From NCBI GenBank assembly GCA_031213475.1, contig JARUPZ010000004.1, positions 2,319,501 through 2,383,500 of the forward strand: DNA of 64,000 nucleotides, written 5' to 3'. Position numbers and translations under genes: made by a program. Shown here piece after piece: positions 24,304 to 35,500 of the stretch (the first letter of the stretch is position 1; each line of letters begins with the position of its first letter). Origin of the DNA: Nereocystis luetkeana (Eukaryota > Sar > Phaeophyceae > Laminariales > Laminariaceae). The notes below the pieces were generated by a model. That model was not told where the DNA came from, ran no database searches, and worked only from the letters and a program-made list of their open reading frames with translations.

Positions 24304-24991
24304 GAAGAACACCGTACCCCAGGCGGTGATAGTAACATGGGCGCCCGTGCGACCTAGAACGTCGATTCGGGAACCTAGCCCACCCTTTGCCGTCTCCTTC
24401 CTACTCTCGTCAATAGCGGTGCCAAGTGTCCGTACTGCCGCTGTCGCGCCTCCTCCCGATTGAAACAACTCGACAAGAAACAAACAAGAATCTGCTGGAC
24501 TGTACCGGTGAGAGCTAGTCGAACCGATACCTATTAACCTCCCGATCTATCAGTTCGTTTCTGCATTTTTCGACAGTTGTATCAGTACGGCTGCCCCCTC
24601 CCTCCGTGTGAACTGCTATAAACCAACTTTCGATTGTCTTGTGTGTCCCGGCCTTCACGTGCGGACTTCTGTTTCAGTGCACGAAATGGTACTGGCCGAA
24701 ATAAAGTGGAAATCGAGCCAGCTGTAAGTATTATCGTCTCGTCGACCCTGGTAGCATCCAGGGGGGGTCATCGGCCAGTAGTCAATCGCGGAGGAAATAA
24801 TGGGAAACGCGAGAACGGTTATCGCCCAGATTGCAAAGTTGAGCATCGACCGATCGGTTAAACTCACAGCTGATGCGCCTTTTTTTAGATTTATTAAATC
24901 CAAAGGGGGGGGGGGGGGACCTAACGAAATTAATGCTGGGTTTGGAAAGCTCTCGAGTTCGTACTCTCCCCTCTGTAGATAAACCTGCTTA

Positions 24992-25369
24992 TTACGGGGG
25001 ACCATAGTAAATAGGATCTGTGGTAAATACAAAAACTTGAATATTTCCCTATTTTTACGAACAGTATTTACAAGGGTGTGTTAGGTAAGGTATACCTAAA
25101 CCCGGGTAACTTTTCGAGGTCGTACCTAATGTACCTAAAACTTAGGTAAGGTATCGGGGTCCGTACCTAACGTACCTAAAACTTAGGTAAGGTATCGGGG
25201 TCCGTACCTAACGTACCTAAAACTTAGGTAAGGTATCCGGGTCCGTCCCTAACGTACCTAAAACTTAGGTAAGGTACATACCCGGGTATTTTACCCGGGT
25301 ATACCTAAGTACGTACCTTACCTAACATACCCTTGAATATTTGGTCCCATTTACTATGGCCCCCCGTAA
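24992..25369. mobile_element. MITE-1 copy split by a nested element
   Basis: TTACGGGGGACCATAGTAAA starts the element and a matching inverted terminus ending CCCCCGTAA closes it. The expected 105 bp is expanded by the 265-bp insert at 25071-25335. Confidence 0.9.
25071..25335. mobile_element. hAT-like MITE nested in MITE-1
   Basis: Termini CAAGGGTGTGTTAGGTAAGG and its near-perfect inversion match at 21 of 22 positions. The 8 bases outside each end are AGTATTTA and AATATTTG (6 of 8 match). The latter is the ordinary MITE-1 sequence, consistent with an aged 8-bp hAT duplication. Inside are about four units of a 45-48-bp tandem repeat (ACGTACCTAAAACTTAGGTA, then AGGTATCGGGGTCC). Nearly every part is locally palindromic. 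Confidence 0.8.
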
Positions 25370-25559
25370 TTTAGCAACTCTCCCTAGGGGATATACTTAC
25401 AAGTATCTCGGCTATTGCTATTATTAATAATAATACCAGGTACTCTGATCTCCTTGCGTCCTTTGTATTGTTTCATTTCAGATTTTGTTGTTTTGTTTTT
25501 TCTTGTCTTTTTGTTCTTATTTTTCTGGTCTTTCTTGCCTGTGTTGTTGTGTTTACAGG

Positions 25560-25760
25560 TTATCGTACCCGGTACGCTGATATTTCGCTTGCTTGACACT
25601 TGAATTTACGATTATTTTGTACATACCCTGGTACCCTGGTAATTTTTTTGTCTTCCTCTGTCTCACAGTCTGTGGCCACAGGATCAGTATCTCTCCAGGA
25701 TAAGGAATCAGGACGGACACTGGGTGTTCTGATGAAGCTGGGTAGAAAGGACGATTTAAT
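25560..25760 (-). repeat. R8 repeat, minus copy
   Basis: The inverted relative of 23265-23475, inside a 171-codon minus ORF (25553-26068). The shared peptide HPVSVLIPYP is followed by TVRQRKTKK. Function unknown. Confidence 0.65.
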
Positions 25761-26457
25761 GTGAAAACAACACAGCAGTCTGTGCGAGTACCGAGTACGA
25801 AACCGTCCGAGTCAGATACCAGTGGTATCAAGATACTTGAAAGCAAGATCTCAAGATCTACACACGCCCAAATCCCAAACTCCCTCGTACCTGGTAGGAC
25901 ATACTGGTACATTAATGAGAAGCTCAGGTTCAGGCCTGGTGCCACGACCCTATTCGTGCGCAAGTCTTGGGGCAGGATATGATGCAGGTGGTATATGGTT
26001 CTTATGTCGACTGGTCTTGATACGACGACTCCGCGTTGCTCACCTGTTATTATTATTTGCTTAGGCAACCAACCGGCGAGAAGCAGGGCGCGGAAGAAGT
26101 TTCAGTTTTTCTGCAGTCGTCGAACTGCCACGAGCTACTCGTACCAAGGGGCGGGCGCACTTGATGCTGCTGCTGCAGATCCTCGAAGCTCATCCCCAAT
26201 CTTTATCAGGCAGCACGTCACGCTCTGGGGCTGGGTCCAATGGTCTGGTTTCGGCAAGATCTGCCACGAAGATGGATATACGAGCGCAAGCAGAACAGAG
26301 AACAACACGACCGTCGTAGTTCGGGGGGGATAAATTACCCCGTGCCCCGTGTGACCGTGGCCTCCGGCATAATTATGAACTCTATGATTTTTTTTCTGGA
26401 TGGCACAACAAGCAGTTAAAAGTTTTGAACAGAGTGCACAGTGTGACCAACACCGAC

Positions 26458-26544
26458 ATGTCTCGTGCATTCAATGCCGACGCTAGCCTTTGCATCCCTC
26501 GTATGATCCCCTGGCGAGATTGGGACGAGTGGTACAGGGTAAAG
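26458..26544 (+). CDS. LAS1: LAS1-like exon 1 (start)
   Basis: 29 codons from ATG to a consensus donor AAG|GTGAGC, phase 0. It encodes MIPWRDWDEWYRVK, matching the conserved Las1 N-terminal signature (PW..W.EW..V). No earlier in-frame ATG was found close upstream, although the frame stays open for some distance. No TATA-type promoter stands out. Confidence 0.85.
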
Positions 26545-29500
26545 GTGAGCGAGGAGCCGTTTTGCACATCGATATTGTAAGCTATCCTGCAACAGCATTT
26601 TTATACCACACAGCACCGTTTTTCGTTGCCGGTTGCCAACCTCTTGAGGCTAGTGACCACCAGAGCTCAGCAGGCAGCGATCGAACCTAAACAACTGGAG
26701 TGTATTTGCCGAGGCTTGGCTCGCCATGCGTACCTCACACCCCTATCGTTTACTGAGGCTGTTCGGGTGCTGCTGACTAGCGTACCAGGTATAGTCAATG
26801 GTAGACTAAATGAGCAATGAGTAATGAGAGGAGTCGTGCGTTCTTCCTACAGTAACACAGCAAACCTGACAGTCCCGGCTGCTGGTAAACGAGCCTCCCC
26901 GTCATTTACCCTCGTTAGCTATTAATACTATTAATAGCAACCTTCGCACGTTTGACTCGTGAGACGCGAGCACAGCCCTAGCGAACATCCACCACCGCTG
27001 CACCCTGTCGCCACAAAGTACGTGAACAATGCTGAGAGCTGAGAGGAAGTTCGCTTTCTTCCGCAACAGCAGACCTGACGACAGCCCTCGGCCCTCGTAA
27101 AACGGGGCCCAAGTCATTTACAGCAGTGCCTCGGTTCGCTCGTACTACAGCTGTAGTACTCCGGACTCTGGACGGAGATGTAAGGAGCGTCCAACATCCC
27201 TATTAATGTATAGACATTCTTTATATTTCCGGCCATAGTGGCAGTCGTTACCTTCCACACATGCAGGCGATCGTCTATATCCGCTTGGTGACCTACACAA
27301 CAGTAGATATTTCACGGCAGATAGATCCCTGATCTGTAGGAGCTAGCTCATGTTAACGGGTGGAGGCTGGAGGCCGTATAACCTTCATGATCTATGTAGC
27401 GCCGTTCCTGAGTTGGATCTGTCCCATACACAAATCCTGCACTGCATTTCATGTCAGCAGGTTAGGAGCTAGATGATCTGTAGATGATCTATCTGATCTG
27501 CTATAGACCTTGATCTGTCCGAGGCGTGTAACCGTCACAACTTGGCCTCGTGAGGCGTCAGGCGCAAGCCTTTAGGTCAGCGGCAACTGCTGTAACCGCC
27601 GCTTGTTACTGCTGCTGATGTTTTAGCTGTGGTTGCGGAACGGCGCGGTTCCTGGGAACGGCTGGAAGGTACAAGTATAAACACGCCGCACCGACTGGCA
27701 ACGTACGAAACGGCTGCTGACTCTGCTGGCGTATTGCAGTGTTCTTCTGCTGACCATATTTACAGTAGTATTGAGACCTGCGTGAGCGTTGCTGTGAGTT
27801 CATCGGCTATTATCCCGTCGACTGAGGTAGTTATTATGTTACACAACCAGCAGCATGGTTGGCTACGCACGTACTAGTACGTATCATACGAGTCGCGTTA
27901 CATTAGTTGAAGCGGTGTCAACTATTCGGCTCTTTGGGTTTCCTTGTTTCTATATAGGAAGGCTCGTTTTGCGCCTGCGGTGGCGGCCTTCAGCAGAATC
28001 CTCCGGCGGGCGCCTGGCCATCCAACTAAGAATAACATCTCCGATGCCCCGCCAAGTCACAGCTCCAGCAAGCTGCTGTATTCTGTATGCCGAGCGTACG
28101 AGGCACGGTAAGTAGCTGGAAGGCTTGGCCCAGTGCTCGTCCCTCGGAAGTTGAAAGCCTCACGATATGTTCCTGATGGCATGTACCTGCCCCTTGCCTG
28201 TCCCTTCCCTTGTGTTTCTCGTGTCTCCTCCGCCCCTTCCTGACTCTATCGTGAATCTCTGGTCGTTTTGTGTCACATCCCTCTCGTGGTTCTCTTGTGT
28301 CTCGCTCCCCGGGTACTCGGCAGGCTTTTCTGTTTTCTCCCGAGCCCTATCTCCGGTTCCTTGGAGTCCAGCATGTGGCGGCGTGGCGGAGCCGGGAGCG
28401 AGTCCCACACGCTGTTGAGACGACATCTCAGGTGCTATCAACACGAGAACCATATGGGACCATACAGCTCGCGACATAACACACCTCTGGGATAATACGT
28501 CCGGGGCGAGTTCTCTCAAAAACGAGGGGCGAGGGCACACACACAGCGGAAAAGGTTCAATCTTGATCTGGAAAGACCGCGTCGAGATGATTCCATAGGT
28601 GCAGCGGGTCGGCGTTTGCGTTGGCGCTGTCCCCCTGGTGGAAAAAAAACAGCTTGGACAAAAATCGTCCCGATAGGGAGGGGGGGTGGCGTGATCTTGC
28701 TTGTTCGTGCTCAAGCCCAGCTTGAAGTCAGAGGACGCTTTGGCGGCTTGGGTAGTGCTGGATTGGATATCGAACGAGAAGCGTGTTCCACACGACACCG
28801 ACAACCCGAAAGAAAAAAAAAAAAACGATACGATTGTCGATATTTGATAATCGAAAGCTTTCGTTCATAGTCAGCATGAAAAAAAAACGGGGATGCCAGG
28901 GGATAGGGGATAGAGGGCAAAAACAAGGTCGATACCATTTTATCGAAAATTCTATGCTTCGATACATCGAAACGATCGATACGATGTTCCAACACCAGTC
29001 TGGAACCATCCCTGGGATTGTTGCCGCAGCAATGCTGGCCCCGGGACTCCTCCTGAGTTCACGGGTATAAGATGTACGTGACCGTTTGTTGGCGTGTGTT
29101 CGTAAGGCGCCGATAAGAGGCATGTTCGCTTAGGGGATGCGTATTGGATAGCGCGAGTATTTGTCGAGATTGAAGTCTCTTTCATGAGAGAAACAAGGAC
29201 ACGAGGTGTGCTATACTGTAGAGAAGCGGGTCTTACGGCAGAGCTTTCTGGTATACAGAAAGCTGCTTGGTAGCCGACTGGCAACAGCTCTGTACTGCTG
29301 ATAGTTGCGGCTGGGGGAGGTCGGCAGAATATTTTACATCTCGGCCAGACAGATAATCTACAGATAGATCATATACAGGTAGATATACAGATAGTTCATC
29401 CACAGGTAGATAATCTACAGATATATCATCCGAAGATGGATATCTACAGATACATCATCTACACATAGATCATGCACAGACAGATCATCTACAGGTAGAT

Positions 29501-32500
29501 AATCTACAAATAGATCATCCACAGACATATCATCTACAGATAGCTCATCCACGGATAGATCATCTAAACCATCTAGATCCTAGCCTGCCGTTGTTTTATT
29601 CATATGTTGCGGACGATCTGCGCCGTGCAGGTGCAAACCAAGAAACATGTCCCAGGCGCATGCTGGCTTTTTCGGGTTCCACCCGGCAACATGGTGCTAC
29701 ATCGTGCAGACTTTTACGGCTCCCACCCGGCCTCATGATGAGCTAGATCCTACAGATCAGATCAGATCGGATCAGGGAGTCAATGTTTCCCGAAAGATCT
29801 ACAGCGGACCAAATAGACATCGATTGCATGCCCGATGTGGGTTGAACGTTCGTGAATATTGAGTGTACCTCAACCAGTTGCCGTGCGTTACCACTATGAT
29901 GCTGTACGCCGTTTCGCGTGCTTGCAGCTCGTGGAGGTTCGCCTCAATGACGCGGGACAGGCGGGGGGCGGGGTGGCAAGCCCATGTCGAAGCGAGGAGG
30001 AGCTGAGGCTGGTGTACAGCGCGCTGATCATAAGGGCGGTCAACGGGCTCACCGGGCACGAGCAGAAGGCGAGGGTGTTACAGGCAGTAGTGTTGGGATG
30101 TCGAACGAAACTCCATTGTATTACCATACAACAACACTATATCGTCACGTAGAGTTTCGATGTTCGATACATGGCACCTTTCGTTCGGTATTTGCGGAAG
30201 AAGACACTGGGGGTGCCAAGGGATGGAGGACAAACACTCGATATTGCGGTATGTGGAAAGTTCCGATACGATTGTTGTTGTTGTTGTTGTTGTTGTTGTT
30301 CTCACATCAACCCATCGCCACAATGCAATACAGTCCGTGGTCGCTCCAATAGCTCCGTGGAAGACTACCTCGGGGGAAAACAAAACAAACAAACAAGCAA
30401 AGAGTAATACACATGATGATATCCGGCACTAATCATAGTTGCTGTACACATGAACTTCGTGCACACCTTATATGTCGAAGCGTTATGTTTAGCCGTGTGG
30501 GGTGAAACGGCGCTTGTCAGAGACAAGTGCCGTCCGTCTTCTGTGGCAATGTCTCACACCAGGTACAGCATGTGAGTGGCGATATGGACCACCATCGCAT
30601 TTAGCTTCTACCAGGTACAAGATAAGTGTGTGTGTGTTCGACATATGTACACCAGGCATACCAAGGGTGCACGCAAAAAAAAACGACAATCTAATTTTTT
30701 ATTTGGCCAGGCAGGAGGGGCGGGGGTACTCGATCGATATCATGCATGGCTGTAGCCGTATGACTGTAGACCCTCGCATCCCTACAGTGCCGGAATGAAG
30801 CACGGTCGGGTTTTCACCAGCCAGGAAGACATTGCTTGCTCCAAGCTTTGCGAAGCGTGGTGAGGTGTTCCGCGGGTCGCATGAAGGGTGAGCTGCATCC
30901 GAGTCAGAACCGCTTGTTAGGCGGGCCTACACATGGATGGCGGCTTCAATGAGTTGTTTAAAGTTCCGGTGTGGCCACTTCCAGAGACAGACAGCAGAGG
31001 GGGTACTATGTAACTGCCTCGTGGGTGCCTTGCCATATACACTACGTGATACGATCATTCCCCTTGTACGCAGCGAAAGTTCACCCCCCCGCACAGATGA
31101 TCTAGCTCGATCGCCAGCTGTGACCGATCGCCAAAAAAACCCCAACAAAAACAGCACCCTGGTGGTCTAACCCATGTAGTGAGCGGCATGTTTTACAAGG
31201 CAGTGCCAACCAATGCCAACCCAACCTATATACCTGGTACGGTATAATTTACGGGGGAGAGGGGGGGGGGGCGTGCTTATTCGTTGCTTACCTTAGGCAT
31301 TAGACCATTGACCATGGACCACGCGTCCCTTTCGAGGGAAGTTGCTAAAATGAACTAAAACGAAAACTGAAACAATCATGTTCTGTTCCATTTCTGACAA
31401 AAATTCCCAACCCGCTACTGATGTAGCGTTTTCAATTCCGACGTGGTGGCAACGACTGTGGCTCCCCTCTCTTTTTGTCATGCACCCCTGGGAGTAATAT
31501 TCAGTAGGAAGATTTGTGTTGCGGTTGTTGCTGACTACGTATATACTACTAGGTAGGTACCAAGCGTAAATGTGTCTTGAGTCTATTATAGTTCCAAGCA
31601 ATATGTCTTCTTAAGGGCATGCCATCCTTAAGGGGTGTAACCCTTTTAGGACCGCAGTCCCGTTTTGGAGACAAACCACTCAAATTCCAAGTACTTTTTC
31701 CCCAATTGTCCCCAAAACGAGACAGCAGTCCTAAAAGGGTTATTTAACCTGCACGTCTTCAGTGTCCCCATACCAGGTGTAGAGGGTGGTTGCGAAAAGT
31801 TCGTTTTGGAAGCAATTTGGTGGTGGGTTTCTTCTGGTCTTCCTCCCTCTGTAGAAATTACCCCCAACTCATGAAAACCTTCGTAAGAGCTAACCCACCG
31901 CAAGAATTATTAGGTAAAAAGTGTCGTTTCGGCCACTTTTCGCCACAACCTTTAAACTATCCTAATTTTTCGTGGGCTGGGCTCATTTTGTTTCGTCTAT
32001 TTATAGGAAACAGACCACAAGAGACCCAACCAACTGGGTTTCAACCGAGTTCTTCGCAGACAAGGCGTGCGTCGTATCCCGCTTGCTCCTCATCTAAGGA
32101 ACTGCTCAATGAGGCATGCATACGCCTTATCCCATTGGTGTTGCACCGTGTAGTGCATCCCTTAAAAAATCGTAGACCGTGGGATTGGTCATCGGGTTAA
32201 GCCGACCCATTTCCTCCGGGTCAGTTTTGGGTCAGGTATATGGAGCTCCTATACTGTAATCGAGTCAGAATCCTCAGAAAATGCAGGGTGCTGCCGTTAC
32301 TGCCGCAATAGTGGCCCGGTTCGCATAACTGGCATGTACGCAGGTGAGTAGTAGAATTCCGGCTGGCATAAGCGGTGCTTACCGTCGTGTGATATGCTAA
32401 AAAAAAATGCCTCCGCCTGCCCCCCCCCCCCCTCCCAACCAACGCGTGCGGCGGAACAGATGGCGCACGCCCTCCCCGTGTCCTCCCTCGCGCGGGGCAT

Positions 32501-35500
32501 CGGACTGCCCACATGGTTGGTCGACATCCGCCACGAGGCTGCCCACAAACAGGTGCGTTCGGTCTGTCGACAGGTTTCTGCTATGGTTGCTGTCCGTGTG
32601 CTGGTTCAGTGTCGGATGTCGTATCGAATACGATGTTGCTATTTTTCATGGTATTTTTGGGGGACCCTTCACGGGGCGTGGTCTCACCCCGCCCGAGGCT
32701 CCGGTGAGGGATGAGGTCAGGAAGTGTTTGAAGCCTCACGGATCGGGTTGGGTCGGATTGGGTAGGGTTAGATCGGGCCACAGGAGGTGTTTCAAACGCT
32801 CACATAATCGGGTGGGGTCACCCTTTTACCCGACCCAACCCGACTAGACCCGCGAGTTTTTACCCGAGCCGTGAGCAGCAGCAGCAGCCGCGGGGCGTGC
32901 GACACGCACGCAGCATGGCAATTGTGCTCGTATACTGCTGCTGTTGCGCGTTTGTTCCGAGACAGCTGATACAAAACCGACATATAGGTGTATTGTATAT
33001 AATATACAGGCACTATTAACTAGTGTTGGAAATCGGTTTTGAATCGAGTTGGATCCGATACCCGGTAAGCCGATCTATATACTCGATAGGCTTATTGCGT
33101 TGGTTACAGTTTGATGCCAGCCAGGTGATGGAGGACGCAAGACGTTTGATATATCAGTTATATAAATATCGAACTTTCGATTTATCATTGCATCGAACGT
33201 CTTCCGTTTCAACCGTGACCACGACCTTGACCTGCCCCTACCCTTTTCCCCTGCTGCACCCCATGTACGCAACATATGTTGTGTGTGTGTTTTCTCACGT
33301 TCTAGTTGCCCGGGATCGTGACCCTTCGACTTGCGTCGGATTTCTTAGTGGACTACTTGTGGAGGCGTTACTGGGGCCCACAGGCCGAGCATCTTGGCTT
33401 TGTGCGCAGCGCTTTCGATCAACTTATTTCCAGGTGACTTTATCTGAAGGCCTTCGCGGTGATGGAGAAGACCGTGGTCTGGTACGGGACGGGGAGGGGA
33501 CGGGGTCGGTCGTCTCTGATATTTTGCAGGAACCTTTCTGCTACTCTTGATCCCGTGCTCGGCTCGGCTGGCCGTGTGTTTGCCAGGGTGTTCCGCACCT
33601 AGAGCAGATCATCTACAGATCATCCCCACAGTTCATGATCTAGATAATTCAGGGCAGATAGATAATATATTCCTGATCTGTATGATAGGTATGATCTAGC
33701 GATCTGTATGATCTGTATGATCTAGCTCGTGTTGATGGGGGGAAGCCACATAACCTAAAGGCTCCAAGAGCGTGTTTCCTGGAAATGATCTGTACCAAAC
33801 AGATCCTGCACAACCCTTTCATAGCGATGGGTCAGGGTCTAGATGATATATCCGTAGATTATCTATCTGTAGGTGGTCTATCTGTAGATTATATCTCTGT
33901 AGATGATCTCTCTGTAGATGACCCATCTGTAGATGATCTATCTGTAGATCATCTGTCCCATGTGTGAAGGGTCGAGGAAGGGCTTCACCCCCCCCCCCCC
34001 CCTTCATACAGCCTTTTACGGAGTGCAGTTGAGCCGTGATGAAAGTGATTCGACGTGACTCGAGTACGAGTAGACGACGGAAGAAACTGCTGAGCCCTTC
34101 TCGCGATAAAAAAGCAAATACAAGGCGCGTGCCTTACCGGGCAGGGGGGGGAGGGGGCTATGCTATGTGGCCCCGGACCTGAGTTACGACCATTAATAGA
34201 GAAGGAGCAGGGAGAAAAAAAATGCCCCGCTCTGCCTCAGATCTGCGCTGCTCCGCTCCAGTATCTACTAGTGCTGCTGCTGATTGCATCGCCCTCTCCA
34301 TGTTCTCGCTGAAACCGTCGAGTCGCCCCCCCCTCCCCCCCCCCCCCCCCTCTCCAACCCCTCCCAACCCTAACCCCCACTCCGCCGTTCCTGCTCAGGT
34401 TCAAGGCCACCAGTGACGGCGACGCCTCTTTGGCGTGCAACACCCTCTCAAGCAAGAAACGACGGGCCAATAGCAGCCCGTCTCCTCATCTGGGTGCTCA
34501 CGCGACGTCTGCTGCCGCTGGTGGTGGTGGTGGTGGTGGTGCTGCTGCTGTTGCTGGTGCTGCTGCTGCTTCTGCTGCTTCCACCGCTCCGCGAGCTGGC
34601 TCCGGTCCCCCACCCGCCCCGCCCACGCCAAGCCGGGCGTTGCTCTCGCTCTCTAGCTCCACGAGAGCGGGGGTGGGGGCGGGAGGGGCCACAGTGGCAT
34701 CAGCAGCAGCAGCAGCAGCAGCGGCATCCGCAGCAGCACTAGCAGCGGCGCGGGAAGCGGCGCAAGCGATCGCCCTGTCCGTGACGCCCACCGCGCTGTC
34801 GTGGGCGCTGGTGTCCCTGCTTGCTGGCGGAGGAGGAGGCGGGACACACGAGGTGGGCGGGGGCGGGGGCGGCGTCGGCGGAGGCAACGCGACGAGGAAG
34901 AGGGGGCAAGGGCACCTGCTCCCTCGCTCGAGGGACAAGTATCCAACCCCGGTGAGCGCGGGGGTAGGGGGTAGGGGGTAGGGAGTGGCGCGGGGAGGGG
35001 AAAGAGGGGGGTTCATTAATACTACACAGCTCTACTGATTTGTTGTCTAAAGCTGGAGTATACTAGGCGAGCGAATGGGAGCGTCTATATCCCCTTGCAT
35101 GCTTAATGTTTTTGTCCGTTCCGGGCCTGTTGAGGTTGCTGCCGCTGTTCCACCCTCGTTTCCCAACCCTACCCTACCCTCCACGACCCTACCTACCTTA
35201 CCCTACCCGACGGTACCCTACCCTTTTGTCCGTTCCGTGCCTTGTTGAGGTTGCTGCCGCTATTCCACCCTCCTATCCCTACCCTACCCTACCCCTTACC
35301 CTACCCTACCCTACACCATACCATACCTTACCTTACCTTACCCTCCCCTCCCATGCTTCGTTTTTTGTCCATGCCATATTGATGTCGCTCTCTGGTCTGG
35401 CCGCGGCTAAGGGTACACCGGGAGCCGATGAGGACGAGGTTAGCCGCCGGATAACTGGCAGGTACGTGTTGCGCGGAACGAGCTGCCTCTCTCGTCCAGT

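Noticed and set aside
27629..27765. An alternative LAS1 N-terminal exon (TPHRLATYETAADSAG)
   Set aside because: Superficially like the P..V..TA region, but its exit phase does not match exon 3, and exon 2 at 26614-26781 fits both neighbours.
29340..29580. A CRISPR-like array
   Set aside because: Units of about 20 bp are degenerate and directly adjacent with no unique spacers, and the window is eukaryotic.
33531..33590. An extra LAS1 exon after TTTTGCAG, reading NLSATLDPVLGS
   Set aside because: It fits the phase after exon 5 but has a poor donor. Joining exon 5 directly to exon 6 keeps the frame and reads better (…QLISRFKATSDGD).
34498..35016. 172-codon minus ORF rich in Ala and Pro
   Set aside because: It is antisense to LAS1-like exon 6; GC-rich repeats keep both strands open.
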